NCBI RefSeq assembly: GCF_040605455.1
Contig: NZ_JBEXCV010000084.1
Span: forward strand, 1-38,911
Direction of reading: 5' to 3'
DNA: 38,911 nucleotides
Source: Embleya sp040605455
GTDB taxonomy: Bacteria; Actinomycetota; Actinomycetes; Streptomycetales; Streptomycetaceae
Shown here: positions 24,626 to 32,245 of the stretch, piece by piece
Numbering within the stretch: the stretch's first letter is position 1
How the letters are laid out: each line of letters starts with the position of its first letter
The notes under the pieces: model-generated
Database searches by the model: none
What the model was told of the DNA's origin: nothing
Seen by the model: the letters and a program-made list of their open reading frames with translations, nothing else
Translations under genes and position numbers: made by a program

Positions 24626-25344
24626 GCGCGACACCCGACGCCGACGACACCCCGGATCGGTTATCGGCCGACTCCCGGGGCCGCGGAGCGATCGCCATCG
24701 CCCAGGTGGTGGGCAACATCATCGTCAGCATCTTCGCCGATGGCGCCAAAAAGTGGAGCCTGCCGCCCTTTTACGTGGTCATCGCGCTGGTGGCCGTTGC
24801 CCTGCTCCGGAATCCGGGAGGCCCGCAGGACCAGTTCTCGTGGACCTATGCGCTGATGGGCGCCGCCGTCCTGGCGACCGGGTTGCGCGCGTTGGCGATC
24901 GTGGGGTCGGAGCGGGGGCGCGTGTTGATCACCGTGGTCTCCTTCACTTGCGTGGTGGCCGCCCTCGTGTGGACGGAGTACCTGCGCTCTCACGGCGAGG
25001 TCGACGTCACCGGCCGGGTCGCGATCTCACCCTCGGGCCCGGTATCGGACGGCGGTCGAATCGACGTCGTGATCGACGGGGCGCCACGCCGTAGCCATCT
25101 GCGGCTGACCCTCGCGGTCGAAGACGCCGACCCTCGAACCCAGTCCTGCGTACCGGAGACGACGCTCGGCTTGATCCTCACCGGCCGAGGGCGCCCCGTC
25201 GTGGTGGAGCAGGTCACCGGAGGTAGCGCCGTCGATCTTCCGCTCGGCGGATTCCGCAGCGTCGTCAGCGCCACGGTGACGGTGCATGCCGACAAGGGCT
25301 GTGTCATGAACGTGTCCGTGGCGACTGCGGTCCTGCACGACTGA
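24622..25344 (+). CDS. three-helix membrane protein with an external beta domain
   Basis: This 240-residue protein starts with a short polar stretch and a motif RGRGAIAIAQVVGN (19-32) that echoes the C-terminus of the preceding protein. Three hydrophobic helices follow (about 49-63, 76-94 and 101-118). The remainder (about 125-240) alternates polar and hydrophobic residues as in an Ig-like beta-sandwich, and it holds two cysteines (SCVP and KGCVM) that could form a disulfide. With the N-terminus inside, three helices place this domain outside, where the lipoprotein encoded next would also be. I infer a membrane coupler between an external sensor and a cytosolic partner. The GTG at 24622 overlaps the previous stop (GTGA). 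The following gene starts 18 bases downstream. Confidence 0.78.
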   Translation: MSATPDADDTPDRLSADSRGRGAIAIAQVVGNIIVSIFADGAKKWSLPPFYVVIALVAVALLRNPGGPQDQFSWTYALMGAAVLATGLRALAIVGSERGRVLITVVSFTCVVAALVWTEYLRSHGEVDVTGRVAISPSGPVSDGGRIDVVIDGAPRRSHLRLTLAVEDADPRTQSCVPETTLGLILTGRGRPVVVEQVTGGSAVDLPLGGFRSVVSATVTVHADKGCVMNVSVATAVLHD

Positions 25345-25362
25345 GGGAGACAAACGAAACCG

Positions 25363-26235
25363 ATGAACGGGACGACCCTTCGACGCCGGGCCGCGTGCCT
25401 GCTGCTCACCGCACTGATTCTCGTCGGTTGTACAGCCGGTCCCTCCGACCCGCTGTTCCTCGGCAAGTCCACGATCTCGGTGGGCATGCACAACGATCTT
25501 CCCGGTGTCTCCCTGCTCGACAGCTACCGTCGATCCGGCACCGACTATCTGCTCGAGCAGATGATCGAGAAGGAGTTGGGCATCAAGTCGATCAGCCCCA
25601 CGGAGGTATCCTCCGCCGACCGGATTCCGAAGCTGGTCGCCGGCAAGGTCGACATGGTGGTCGGGTCCTTCTCCATCACCGCCGAGCGCATGAAGGACAT
25701 CGACTTCGTCGGCCCGTACCTCACCACCCGCCAGGGATTCCTGGTCGGCCCGGACGGCGCGAACGTCAGGTTCATGTCGGACCTCAACGGCAAACGCGTG
25801 TGCGCGTGGGAGGGAACCACGTCCGAAGACGCTCTGGACCAGTTGAGGAGCGCCAACATCGACGTACTGACCGTGGCCGACGCGAAGGGGTGCGTCGAAG
25901 CGCTGAAGGGCGGTCAGGTATCGGCGATCTCGACGGATCAGACCATTCTGTACGGCCTCGCGAACCTGAACACCGCCGCCGGATTTCGCGTGGTCCCCGA
26001 CCTGACCATCGGGGCACCGCAGCATTACGGCATCGGACTCCCGAAGGGTCACCGCAGCGACTGCCGACGCCTGAAGGCGATCGTCAAGCGCTACGTGGAA
26101 AGCAGTACCTGGATCGCGGACGTCCAGATCTCGCTGCCCCAGATACCGGCACAGGACCCGGGCTGGATCAATCACTACAAGCCGAACTCCGCAGCCATCG
26201 ACGCGCGTTCGTGCCGCGACACGGCAAGCGCGTAA
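25363..26235 (+). CDS. orphan extracellular solute-binding lipoprotein (SBP_bac_3)
   Basis: This 290-residue protein has a lipoprotein signal peptide (RRRAACLLLTALILVGC, lipidated Cys23). It is followed by a periplasmic-binding-protein type 2 fold of the polar amino acid family: a GTDYLLEQMIEKELGIK segment, then KLVAGKVDMVVGSFSITAER and DIDFVGPYLTTRQGFLV, the usual hinge region of SBP_bac_3. The ligand could be an amino acid or a similar small molecule. No ABC permease or ATPase is encoded nearby. It is instead the third gene after a small soluble protein and a three-helix membrane protein, so it probably acts as a sensor domain rather than in uptake. The ATG at 25363 has AGGGAG 13 bases upstream, a rather long spacing. 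Confidence 0.87.
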   Translation: MNGTTLRRRAACLLLTALILVGCTAGPSDPLFLGKSTISVGMHNDLPGVSLLDSYRRSGTDYLLEQMIEKELGIKSISPTEVSSADRIPKLVAGKVDMVVGSFSITAERMKDIDFVGPYLTTRQGFLVGPDGANVRFMSDLNGKRVCAWEGTTSEDALDQLRSANIDVLTVADAKGCVEALKGGQVSAISTDQTILYGLANLNTAAGFRVVPDLTIGAPQHYGIGLPKGHRSDCRRLKAIVKRYVESSTWIADVQISLPQIPAQDPGWINHYKPNSAAIDARSCRDTASA

Positions 26236-26570
26236 CCACCGTCGGGAGACGCGGTCGACGACGCCGGTCGGTCGTGGGCGATGTCAGTGGACGACGCTCG
26301 GGCCGGGCGGAAGCACCGCGCCCGGGCGCCCCGCCCCGCCGGCGCGCGGTGCCCGCCTCGTCCAACGCCTCAGCGAAGCCCGCGACCCGGCGACCGGCTG
26401 CCGAGCGGGTGGCGAAACGGGGCGGAGTGGCGGGGCGGGGCAGCGTTGCAGCAGCCCTTCAGGGGAGTCGGGGTGGGCGTAGAACATCGCTTCTTCGTCG
26501 CTCGTCACCCGGAACCCTGCCCGACCGGCCGCCCCGCCGCCACGGTATGAACGCCCGGCCCCCGCCAACA
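26236..26570. other. intergenic region between convergent genes
   Basis: I see no gene and no clear terminator. A minus-strand stretch reading GFRVTSDEEAMFYAHPDSPE (around 26455-26515) looks protein-like and may be a decayed fragment, but the frame around it is low-complexity. Confidence 0.35.
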
Positions 26571-27074
26571 TCATTTGAGGTCGGCACGGGCATCGCGCAT
26601 GTGCCCCTTCAGCAACGCCAGGAACTCCGCGAGGTCACAGAAGGCAGCCCTGATGCCGTCCTCGTCCACGTCGTAGACGCGGCCCAGGAGCGATCCGCCG
26701 CCCATCATGTAGACCCGTCCGTCGGTTGTCATCGCGATCAGGTCACCGCCGCCGTTCGTACCGAAGACGACGATGTCGTCTTCGATGGCCCCGACGACCT
26801 TGGTGGGGTGCACATCGCCGGCACCCTGGACCAGGGACTCGACGGAGGCGACGAAGAACCCGTAGTGGACATCGGGGAGGCTGACCTCGCCCACGACGCC
26901 GTAGAAGTCCGCCAACGGCGCGGGCAAGAGGCCGCCGGCGTGCACGGCGGCCCGGCGCGCTCGGTCGTCGGCCAAGGTGACGTAGTTGTCGCCGGGCTCG
27001 AATCCGTGCGTCGACTCGAAATCACGCGTGAACTCGGCAGCGAGCTGCACCATCTCCGCAGCCCATCCGTTCAT
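26571..27074 (-). CDS. SMI1/KNR4-like (SUKH superfamily) protein
   Basis: This 167-residue soluble protein shows the SUKH pattern: an N-terminal helix, a segment LPAPLADFYGVVGEVSLP where family members have the L-P-x-x-(L/Y)-x-x-F-(Y/L) block, then IVVFGTNGGGDLIAM followed by GRVYMMGGG, which matches the strand pair with a glycine turn, and a final long helix. Most bacterial SUKH proteins are immunity proteins that neutralise polymorphic toxins by direct binding; some bind nucleases. No toxin gene is evident beside it, so it may be an orphan immunity gene. The ATG at 27074 follows GGGAG with a six-base gap. The gene converges on the lipoprotein gene. Confidence 0.72.
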   Translation of the reverse strand: MNGWAAEMVQLAAEFTRDFESTHGFEPGDNYVTLADDRARRAAVHAGGLLPAPLADFYGVVGEVSLPDVHYGFFVASVESLVQGAGDVHPTKVVGAIEDDIVVFGTNGGGDLIAMTTDGRVYMMGGGSLLGRVYDVDEDGIRAAFCDLAEFLALLKGHMRDARADLK

Positions 27075-27658
27075 TGCTTCTCCCAGGAGTAGGCCCCGGC
27101 ACAGGACTGTACGGAGCCGTGCGGACAAGCTGTGTCAGAGGGTACGTCGGGCGCCCCCGGGTGAACCTCCCGCTGCTGATGGCCAAGTTCCGGGACCGGA
27201 TGGCCGACTGGTTCCGGGAGTGACTCGTGGCCCCATCCGAGGAACTTGGGTTCCAAAGGTGGTCGCAACACCTGACCCTGCGGGGTGTTGCGATGGCCGA
27301 GCCGCGTCGAACATCGAAGAAGCGCGGACCTGCTCCGTTGGCGGACAAGCGAGGGCGAACGACCTGCACGGGCCCCGAGCAGCGGCCACACTCGGCCGCG
27401 AGGAAAGCCCGTGGTGGGGCCAAAACTCGTCCGTGAAGCCACTTCGGGTTCGGCCGCGCGTACACGCTCGGCACCGGCACTACGCATCGCATGCCGGCGA
27501 CGAGGCGACCAGCCCGCCGCCCCACGTCTGCGCGAGCGCGATCGACGCCTGGTGCAACACGAACACGACGCAGGCCCACCCGATACGGCCGCGTAGCGGA
27601 CGAGCAACCCGGCGCGGAGCGAACGGGCACCACCGCCCCGGTCAGTGCGCGCCCGGCC
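27075..27658. other. gene-poor region with a hairpin and a possible coding remnant
   Basis: CGCAACACC (27264-27272) and GGTGTTGCG (27284-27292) form a perfect 9-bp inverted repeat with an 11-base loop. Just upstream, the plus-strand stretch 27161-27223 reads VNLPLLMAKFRDRMADWFRE followed by a stop, and its codon use looks genuine. It may be the last codons of a lost gene, with the hairpin as its terminator. No complete gene was found. Confidence 0.4.
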
Positions 27659-28987
27659 TCACATCGACCATCGCAGAGCCGTGTCGTAGTCGGCCGTGGC
27701 AAGCACCCGGTGGCGGAGGCGTTCGTGCAGCGTGTTGCGCAGGGCGAGTACGCGTGGGGCCGTGGAGCCGGGGAGGAGTGGGCCCCGGTACTGGTCGAGG
27801 AGGGTGTCGATCGGGGTGGTGGGGATGGACAGCGCTCGGTCGAGGTCGAGGAAGTCGGCTTCGACATCGCCGGTCAGGCGGTAGGGGTCGGAGGCCAGGC
27901 GGTGGCCCAGGATCGGGCGTAGCCGGGCGAGTTCGGCACGGATGGTGGCCGGGCGGCCGGCCGGCCCGTGGACCGCCTCGGTGATCGCCCTGGCCGTCAT
28001 GCCTCCCGGTTCGCTCAGCAGGGCGATGACGATCTCCGCGTGGCGCGGGGTGAGTTCGTGGGTGGCGCCGGCGATTTCCAGGCGGGCCCGACGCAGGCCC
28101 AGCGCGCGCAAGCGCAGCGGTGCGGTGGTCAGGGCGCCGGCTGTGGAGTCCTCGGCGATCAGGAGGAACAGGCCGCCTGCGGCGAGGCGTTCGACCAGGA
28201 CCGGCTGTCCGTCGGGGAGCAGCAGTCGGCCCTCGGACGGCGGGCCGGGCAGGTGGCGCGGGAGCCAGCCGGGTGGATCCGAGCGCACGATGCGCCCCTG
28301 GGGGTCGGCGATCGCACTTCGGGTGCCGAGGCGGCGGGCGATCCGCTCCGTGTAGCGGCTGCTCACCCGGGCCTCCTCGCGCAGCCGGATCGTCTCCAGT
28401 TCCGACTGGGCCAGCCGACGGGCGGTGTCCAGGAGTGGTATCGCCAGGGGTTGCCAGTGCCGCTCGGGGCAGGTGAAGTCGAGGATGCCCAGCAGTTCGC
28501 CGCCGGCCGGGTCGTGGATGGGGGTGGCGGTGCAGGTGTACGCGGTGGCCGCGGACAGGAAGTGCTCGGCGCCGAACACCTGGAACGGACGACCGGTTGC
28601 GAGCGTCGTGCCGACCCCGCTCGTGCCCGCCGCGTCCTCGCTCCACAGCGCTCCGGGCAGCAGATGCACGCGTTCGGCCGAGCGCAGCGTGGCCGAGTCG
28701 CCTTGGACCCAGAGCAGATGTCCTCGGGCGTCGCTGAGAAACAGGAGCCGGCCCGGGTCTGCGGTGAGGCCGCCCAGCGAGCGGCGCAACAGCGGCCAGA
28801 TCGGGCTCAGCGGGTGTTCCTCGCGGTGTCGGATCAGTTCGTCGTCGTCGAGGGTGACCGGCGGGAGATAGGAGTCCGGCGGCAGGCCGTGTCGCCGCGC
28901 GCGTGACCAGGAGGCCCGGATCGGGTCTCGTACGTCCCGCGCCGATCCACCGCCCAGGGCCCGATCGCGCGCCTTCGGTAGCGCCAT
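27659..28987 (-). CDS. GAF-domain transcriptional regulator with C-terminal HTH
   Basis: This 442-residue protein has an N-terminal region typical of actinomycete GAF regulators (DPIRASWSRARRHGLPPD and a REEHPLSPIWPLLRR helix). A GAF-like sensor follows (about residues 70-200, with GVGTTLATGRPFQVFGAEHF, TCTATPIHDPAGGELLGILD). The C-terminal part has a winged-helix-like segment (ELTPRHAEIVIALLSEPGGM, TARAITEAVHG) and a stretch SDPYRLTGDVEADFLDLDRA resembling the start of a bacterial transcriptional activator domain. It lacks a sigma-54 AAA domain. It probably binds a small aromatic or other cytosolic ligand and controls the divergent hydrolase, whose promoter region contains a duplicated element. 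The ATG at 28987 was chosen. A GTG at 29008 has AAGGAG three bases upstream, so the start is uncertain. Confidence 0.8.
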   Translation of the reverse strand: MALPKARDRALGGGSARDVRDPIRASWSRARRHGLPPDSYLPPVTLDDDELIRHREEHPLSPIWPLLRRSLGGLTADPGRLLFLSDARGHLLWVQGDSATLRSAERVHLLPGALWSEDAAGTSGVGTTLATGRPFQVFGAEHFLSAATAYTCTATPIHDPAGGELLGILDFTCPERHWQPLAIPLLDTARRLAQSELETIRLREEARVSSRYTERIARRLGTRSAIADPQGRIVRSDPPGWLPRHLPGPPSEGRLLLPDGQPVLVERLAAGGLFLLIAEDSTAGALTTAPLRLRALGLRRARLEIAGATHELTPRHAEIVIALLSEPGGMTARAITEAVHGPAGRPATIRAELARLRPILGHRLASDPYRLTGDVEADFLDLDRALSIPTTPIDTLLDQYRGPLLPGSTAPRVLALRNTLHERLRHRVLATADYDTALRWSM

Positions 28988-29037
28988 ATGACCATCATGC
29001 CGGCGCGGCACGAACTCCTTCGGCCCGGATGTGTAAG

Positions 29038-29059
29038 CGGAATCCACAACGTCGGTGCA
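29038..29059. promoter_or_regulatory. regulatory element copy 1 (CGGAAT + imperfect palindrome)
   Basis: CGGAAT, one base, then CACAACGTCGGTGCA, with the same spacing as copy 2; the palindrome is degenerate here. It lies 51 bases upstream of the GAF regulator ATG. Confidence 0.5.
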
Positions 29060-29255
29060 GATCGGCCGGCCGAGGCGGTCCGCGTCAGCCCCGCGCGGGA
29101 CGCATCGCCCGAATCGGCGGTACCGCGCCACACCTCCATCCGGCCGAGGCAGTCGGCTTCCGACCCATACCCCACGCACCGGCCGAATCCGCGATGATGC
29201 CCGCTCCATCTCGCCCGGCCGCCGCCCGGCGCAGCCCACGCACCGGGCGGGTATG

Positions 29256-29277
29256 CGGAATGTGCAACGTCGTTGCA
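29256..29277. promoter_or_regulatory. regulatory element copy 2 (CGGAAT + perfect palindrome)
   Basis: CGGAAT is followed after one base by TGCAACGTCGTTGCA, a perfect palindrome with 7-bp arms. It lies about 94 bases before the hydrolase start, a plausible activator site. Confidence 0.55.
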
Positions 29278-29370
29278 ACCCCCCGTCGGCGTCTGGTGGA
29301 AGGAGTGTGCGCTCGCACAGACTGCGTGGCGCGGGTCGGCGACTCGGCGGCCGAGATCGAAGGAGAGACG

Positions 29371-30180
29371 GTGCCCTATCTGGAGTTGTCCGATGCCGTT
29401 CCGTTGTACTACGAGGAGCACGGTGCGGGCCGGCCGGTGTTGTTGCTGCACGGCTGGACGATGAACAGCACCTTCTGGGCGGGCAATGTCGCCGCTCTGG
29501 CGGCGGAGAATCGGGTGATCCTTGCCGACTTTCGCGGGCACGGGCGTTCGGGTAAGACGCCCGAGGGGCATTCGTTGGCCCAATACGCCCGTGATGTCCA
29601 CGAGTTGGTCCGGGCGTTGGATCTGTCCGAGCTGACGGTGGTGGGCTGGTCCATGGGGACTTCGGTACTGCTGTCGTATGTGCGGCAGTTCGGCTGTGAC
29701 GGGCTGCGCGGCGCGGTGTTCGTCGATCAGTCTCCGTGTTTCCTGGATGCTCCGGGCTGGGATTTCCCGTTGCAGGGTGGCTACTCGGCCTCCGATCTCG
29801 CGGTGTTCGCGCAGACGGTTCGGCACGCCCGGCCGCTTGCGATCAAGCCGTTCATCCAGGCGTGTTTCGCCGAGCCGCCGGGGGCGGAGGCGGTGGACGC
29901 GGCCTATGCGGAGACGACCCAGACGCACACCTCCTCCGCGCTGGATGTGTGGATGGACATGGCGCATTCGGACTGGCGGGCGGTGCTGCCCGAGGTGAGT
30001 GTGCCGACGCTGCTCGTCTACGGCGAGCGCAGTCGGATCTTCCCCGGGGACCTGGCCGGTTGGCTGGCCGGGGTTTTGCCCGACGCGCGAGTGGCGAAGT
30101 TCTCTGCGAGCGGGCATGTGCCCTTCGTTGAGGAACGCGAGCAATTCGACGCCGTCGTCATGGATTTCCTCCGCCGCTGA
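29371..30180 (+). CDS. alpha/beta hydrolase (haloperoxidase-like family)
   Basis: This 269-residue protein has a complete alpha/beta-hydrolase fold: HGW oxyanion turn (28-30), nucleophile Ser94 in VGWSMGTS, an acidic residue in VYGERSRIFPGD and the catalytic His in SASGHVPFVEE near the C-terminus. The sequence around LADFRGHGRSGKTPEG resembles the cofactor-free haloperoxidase and esterase group. The substrate is not evident. The GTG at 29371 follows AAGGAG at a good distance. The gene is divergent from a GAF/HTH regulator, which may activate it. A short gap leads into a methyltransferase gene on the same strand. Confidence 0.88.
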   Translation: MPYLELSDAVPLYYEEHGAGRPVLLLHGWTMNSTFWAGNVAALAAENRVILADFRGHGRSGKTPEGHSLAQYARDVHELVRALDLSELTVVGWSMGTSVLLSYVRQFGCDGLRGAVFVDQSPCFLDAPGWDFPLQGGYSASDLAVFAQTVRHARPLAIKPFIQACFAEPPGAEAVDAAYAETTQTHTSSALDVWMDMAHSDWRAVLPEVSVPTLLVYGERSRIFPGDLAGWLAGVLPDARVAKFSASGHVPFVEEREQFDAVVMDFLRR

Positions 30181-30293
30181 CCTTCCGGGTGGCGATGCGG
30201 AGGAAGATGCGGACCGCCCGGCGGGTATCCCCGCCTCGCCCGATTCGGGCGGCCCGCGGCCCGCGATTCGCGCGTCGACAGTCGGGAAGGCCG

Positions 30294-31307
30294 ATGATTG
30301 TGATGCCTGACCAGACACCGGGTGGCAGGCCTTACGGCGGCTGCCCGGCGGACGCACGAGCGGCGGTCGTACGGAGATCGGATACGCGGACGTCAGGCAC
30401 ACGGGGGCCGGACGTACGGGGACCGGGCGTACGACCGCCGGCGCGGGTGCCTGCGGCCAGGGCGCCGGCGGAGTCGACTCAGCCGGCGCGGGTGCCCTGG
30501 TCTCGGTTGTCCGGGTTACGCAGCGATCTGCCGCATCCCGCGCGGATGTACGACCACTACCTCAACGGCAAGAACAGCCTCGCGATCGATCGCGGCGCAG
30601 CGGCGGATGTGCTCGCTCTGGCGCCGGAGGTCCGCGGCATGGCCTTCGCGAATCGGGCGTTCCTGCGGCGTGCGGTGTCGTTCGCGGCCGGGTGCGGGAT
30701 CCGGCAGTTCCTGGACGTCGGGGTGGGTCTGCCGGCGGCCGGCGACACCTACGAGTGCGCGGTGCTCGCGACCGAGGAGGCACGGGCGGTGTACGTCGAC
30801 AACGATCCGCTGGTGCTCGCGCACGCCCGCGCGTTGTCCGCCCGGCCCGGTCGGGTGCACGTGGTGGAAGGTGATCTTCGTGATCCCGGGGCGCTGTTGG
30901 AACGGGCGGCCGGGCGGTCCGGGTTGGACTTCCGGCGGCCGGTGGCGGTGGTGCTGACCGCGGTGTTGCACTACCTGTCGGATGCGGACGACCCGCGGTC
31001 CGTGGTGGGCGAGTTGATGGCGGCCACGGTGCCCGGCAGTGCGCTGGTGCTCTCGCATGTCGCCGCCGATCTGCGTCCGGAGGCCGCCCGGGCCACGGCC
31101 GAGACGTATCGGCATTCGGCGGCCCCGCTGTTTCCGCGCGCCCTGCGGGACGTACGCGCCTTCTTCGCCGGACTGAGCCTCGTCGATCCCGGAGTGGTCC
31201 CGATCTCGTCCTGGCGAGCGGACCGTCTGCCGCGCCCGCATGCGGACCGCCAGTGGATGTACGCGGGGGTCGGCCGCAAGTCGACGGCGGGCCTGCACGG
31301 GTCCTGA
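30294..31307 (+). CDS. SAM-dependent methyltransferase, DUF574/Methyltransf_19 family
   Basis: This 337-residue protein has a long basic, Pro/Arg-rich N-terminal extension (about 80 residues). It is followed by the actinomycete-specific DUF574 methyltransferase: PARMYDHYLNGKNSLAIDR, RQFLDVGVGLPAAGDTYE (the SAM-binding loop in modified form), AVYVDNDPLVLAHARAL and VVLTAVLHYLSD. The family is abundant in streptomycetes, but its substrates are largely unknown. A second, more compact member lies at 35610-36422. The extension is unusual, since family members normally begin shortly before the PARMYD motif. The ATG at 30294 follows GGGAAGG closely; the ATG at 30303 is also possible. Confidence 0.85.
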   Translation: MIVMPDQTPGGRPYGGCPADARAAVVRRSDTRTSGTRGPDVRGPGVRPPARVPAARAPAESTQPARVPWSRLSGLRSDLPHPARMYDHYLNGKNSLAIDRGAAADVLALAPEVRGMAFANRAFLRRAVSFAAGCGIRQFLDVGVGLPAAGDTYECAVLATEEARAVYVDNDPLVLAHARALSARPGRVHVVEGDLRDPGALLERAAGRSGLDFRRPVAVVLTAVLHYLSDADDPRSVVGELMAATVPGSALVLSHVAADLRPEAARATAETYRHSAAPLFPRALRDVRAFFAGLSLVDPGVVPISSWRADRLPRPHADRQWMYAGVGRKSTAGLHGS

Positions 31308-31327
31308 CCTGGGCAGATCAGGACCCG
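31298..31327 (+). terminator. terminator overlapping the methyltransferase stop codon
   Basis: CGGGTCCTGA and TCAGGACCCG form a 10-bp perfect stem with a 10-base loop. The first arm includes the TGA stop codon. No T-run follows. Confidence 0.65.
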
Positions 31328-31634
31328 CCGGCGAACCCGATCAGCTCGACGACGCCGTACCGCCGTTGGTGGCCGTACCGGGCCGGGCAATCGGCGGACT
31401 CGGGATGGGCATCGCGTCGACCCGGGCGCGGTGGAGCCGCCTTCGACGGCGCCACCGCGCAGCAGCATGCGTGAACACGCCTGCTCGCTCACCCACGACG
31501 AGGGCCCGCATCCCGCCGCTACTGCCCCTTGGTCCTGCGACGTCGTCGTCCGCCGGCAGCACCGCGGGCCGCCTCGCCTCGTCCGCCGCCTCCCGTGCCC
31601 GACCCCCGTCGGTCGGGGACGAGGGTAGGGGAGG

Positions 31635-31766
31635 TACGAAGACCCCGTGACCGGCGAGCAGCGCGAGGTCGGCGTCGCCCATCGCCGCGACCACGCCCAG
31701 GATCGGGATGCCCAGGATCACGTTGCGGGCGCCGGAGAAGGCCGGTACTTCTCCGTAAGGATCCAT
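31635..31766 (-). pseudogene. class II aldolase/adducin family gene fragment
   Basis: The minus-strand frame reads DPYGEVPAFSGARNVI, then GVVAAMGDADLALLAGHGVFV. This corresponds to the middle of class II aldolase/adducin proteins, where a PxxP-(V/A)F segment leads to GDADxALLxxHG, the latter holding a zinc-ligand histidine. The roughly 130 residues expected before it and the C-terminus after GVFV are missing. The sequence then degenerates into Pro/Arg-rich text. Codon use within the fragment is still typical of real genes. I read it as the remnant of a deleted gene, not a functional peptide, although an ATG happens to sit at its start. Confidence 0.6.
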
Positions 31767-31807
31767 GACGACCGGCCGAAACGCGTGTGGCCGTGTCGTG
31801 TGCCGAT

Positions 31808-31842
31808 TTCGGGAATCCGTCGCGGGCTTCGGGAATCCGTCG
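31808..31842. repeat. two direct copies of a 15-bp repeat
   Basis: TTCGGGAATCCGTCG occurs at 31808-31822 and 31828-31842, a 20-bp period. It is followed by overlapping CGATCGGATCCG-like palindromes to about 31895. These lie upstream of the aldolase fragment on its strand and could be an orphaned operator. Confidence 0.6.
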
Positions 31843-32245
31843 TCGGTATCCTCGATCGGATCCGACGCGATCGGATTCGATCCGTCCGCCCTCCCGGTCG
31901 AGGGCGCCCGGCCTTGATGGGGCGGCGTTTTTCGGGATTCTCTTCGCTTCCGGCCGTCATCCTCATCAGCGTGCTCGGGGGATGTCAACCGGCAAATCGG
32001 CGGCGGCAGTTCGCGGATTCGGCGCCGCTCGTTCAACTGCGGCGGCGCCACGGTTGAACACGGTCGGGCCCTGCTCGCAGGCATCGTCCCAGGTGGTCGC
32101 GTTGAGCCCGGTGGTCGCCCGATGACATGGTGGACCTCGGCGAGCCCGCCGGTTCGACGCCCGCTACGGTCGGGACGCGTACCCTCGGGCCGGCGCGGCC
32201 CGGGAGCGGCATCTCGTTCCCGACGGCGAATGGAACCCATCGACC

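Larger units (their letters stand above)
28988..29370. other. divergent promoter region between the GAF regulator and the hydrolase
   Basis: There is no gene here. It contains a duplicated CGGAAT-plus-palindrome element, listed separately, and a larger imperfect duplication of about 110 bases around each copy (shared GGCCGAGGC and CGCATCGGAAT-like patches). The whole block looks like a tandemly duplicated regulatory region. Confidence 0.5.
31308..32245. other. gene-poor region with an aldolase remnant and repeats
   Basis: Apart from the aldolase fragment and the direct repeat listed separately, I see no gene. GTTCAAC (32031-32037) and GTTGAAC (32053-32059) form a 7-bp inverted repeat with a 15-base loop. 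The remaining frames are low-complexity or arginine-rich. Confidence 0.45.

Noticed and set aside
25363..26235. Calling the binding lipoprotein part of an amino acid ABC importer
   Set aside because: No permease or ATPase gene lies on either side, and its operon partners are not transporter components.
28834..30402. A 522-codon open frame on the minus strand
   Set aside because: It is antisense to the haloperoxidase-like hydrolase, which has all its catalytic residues.
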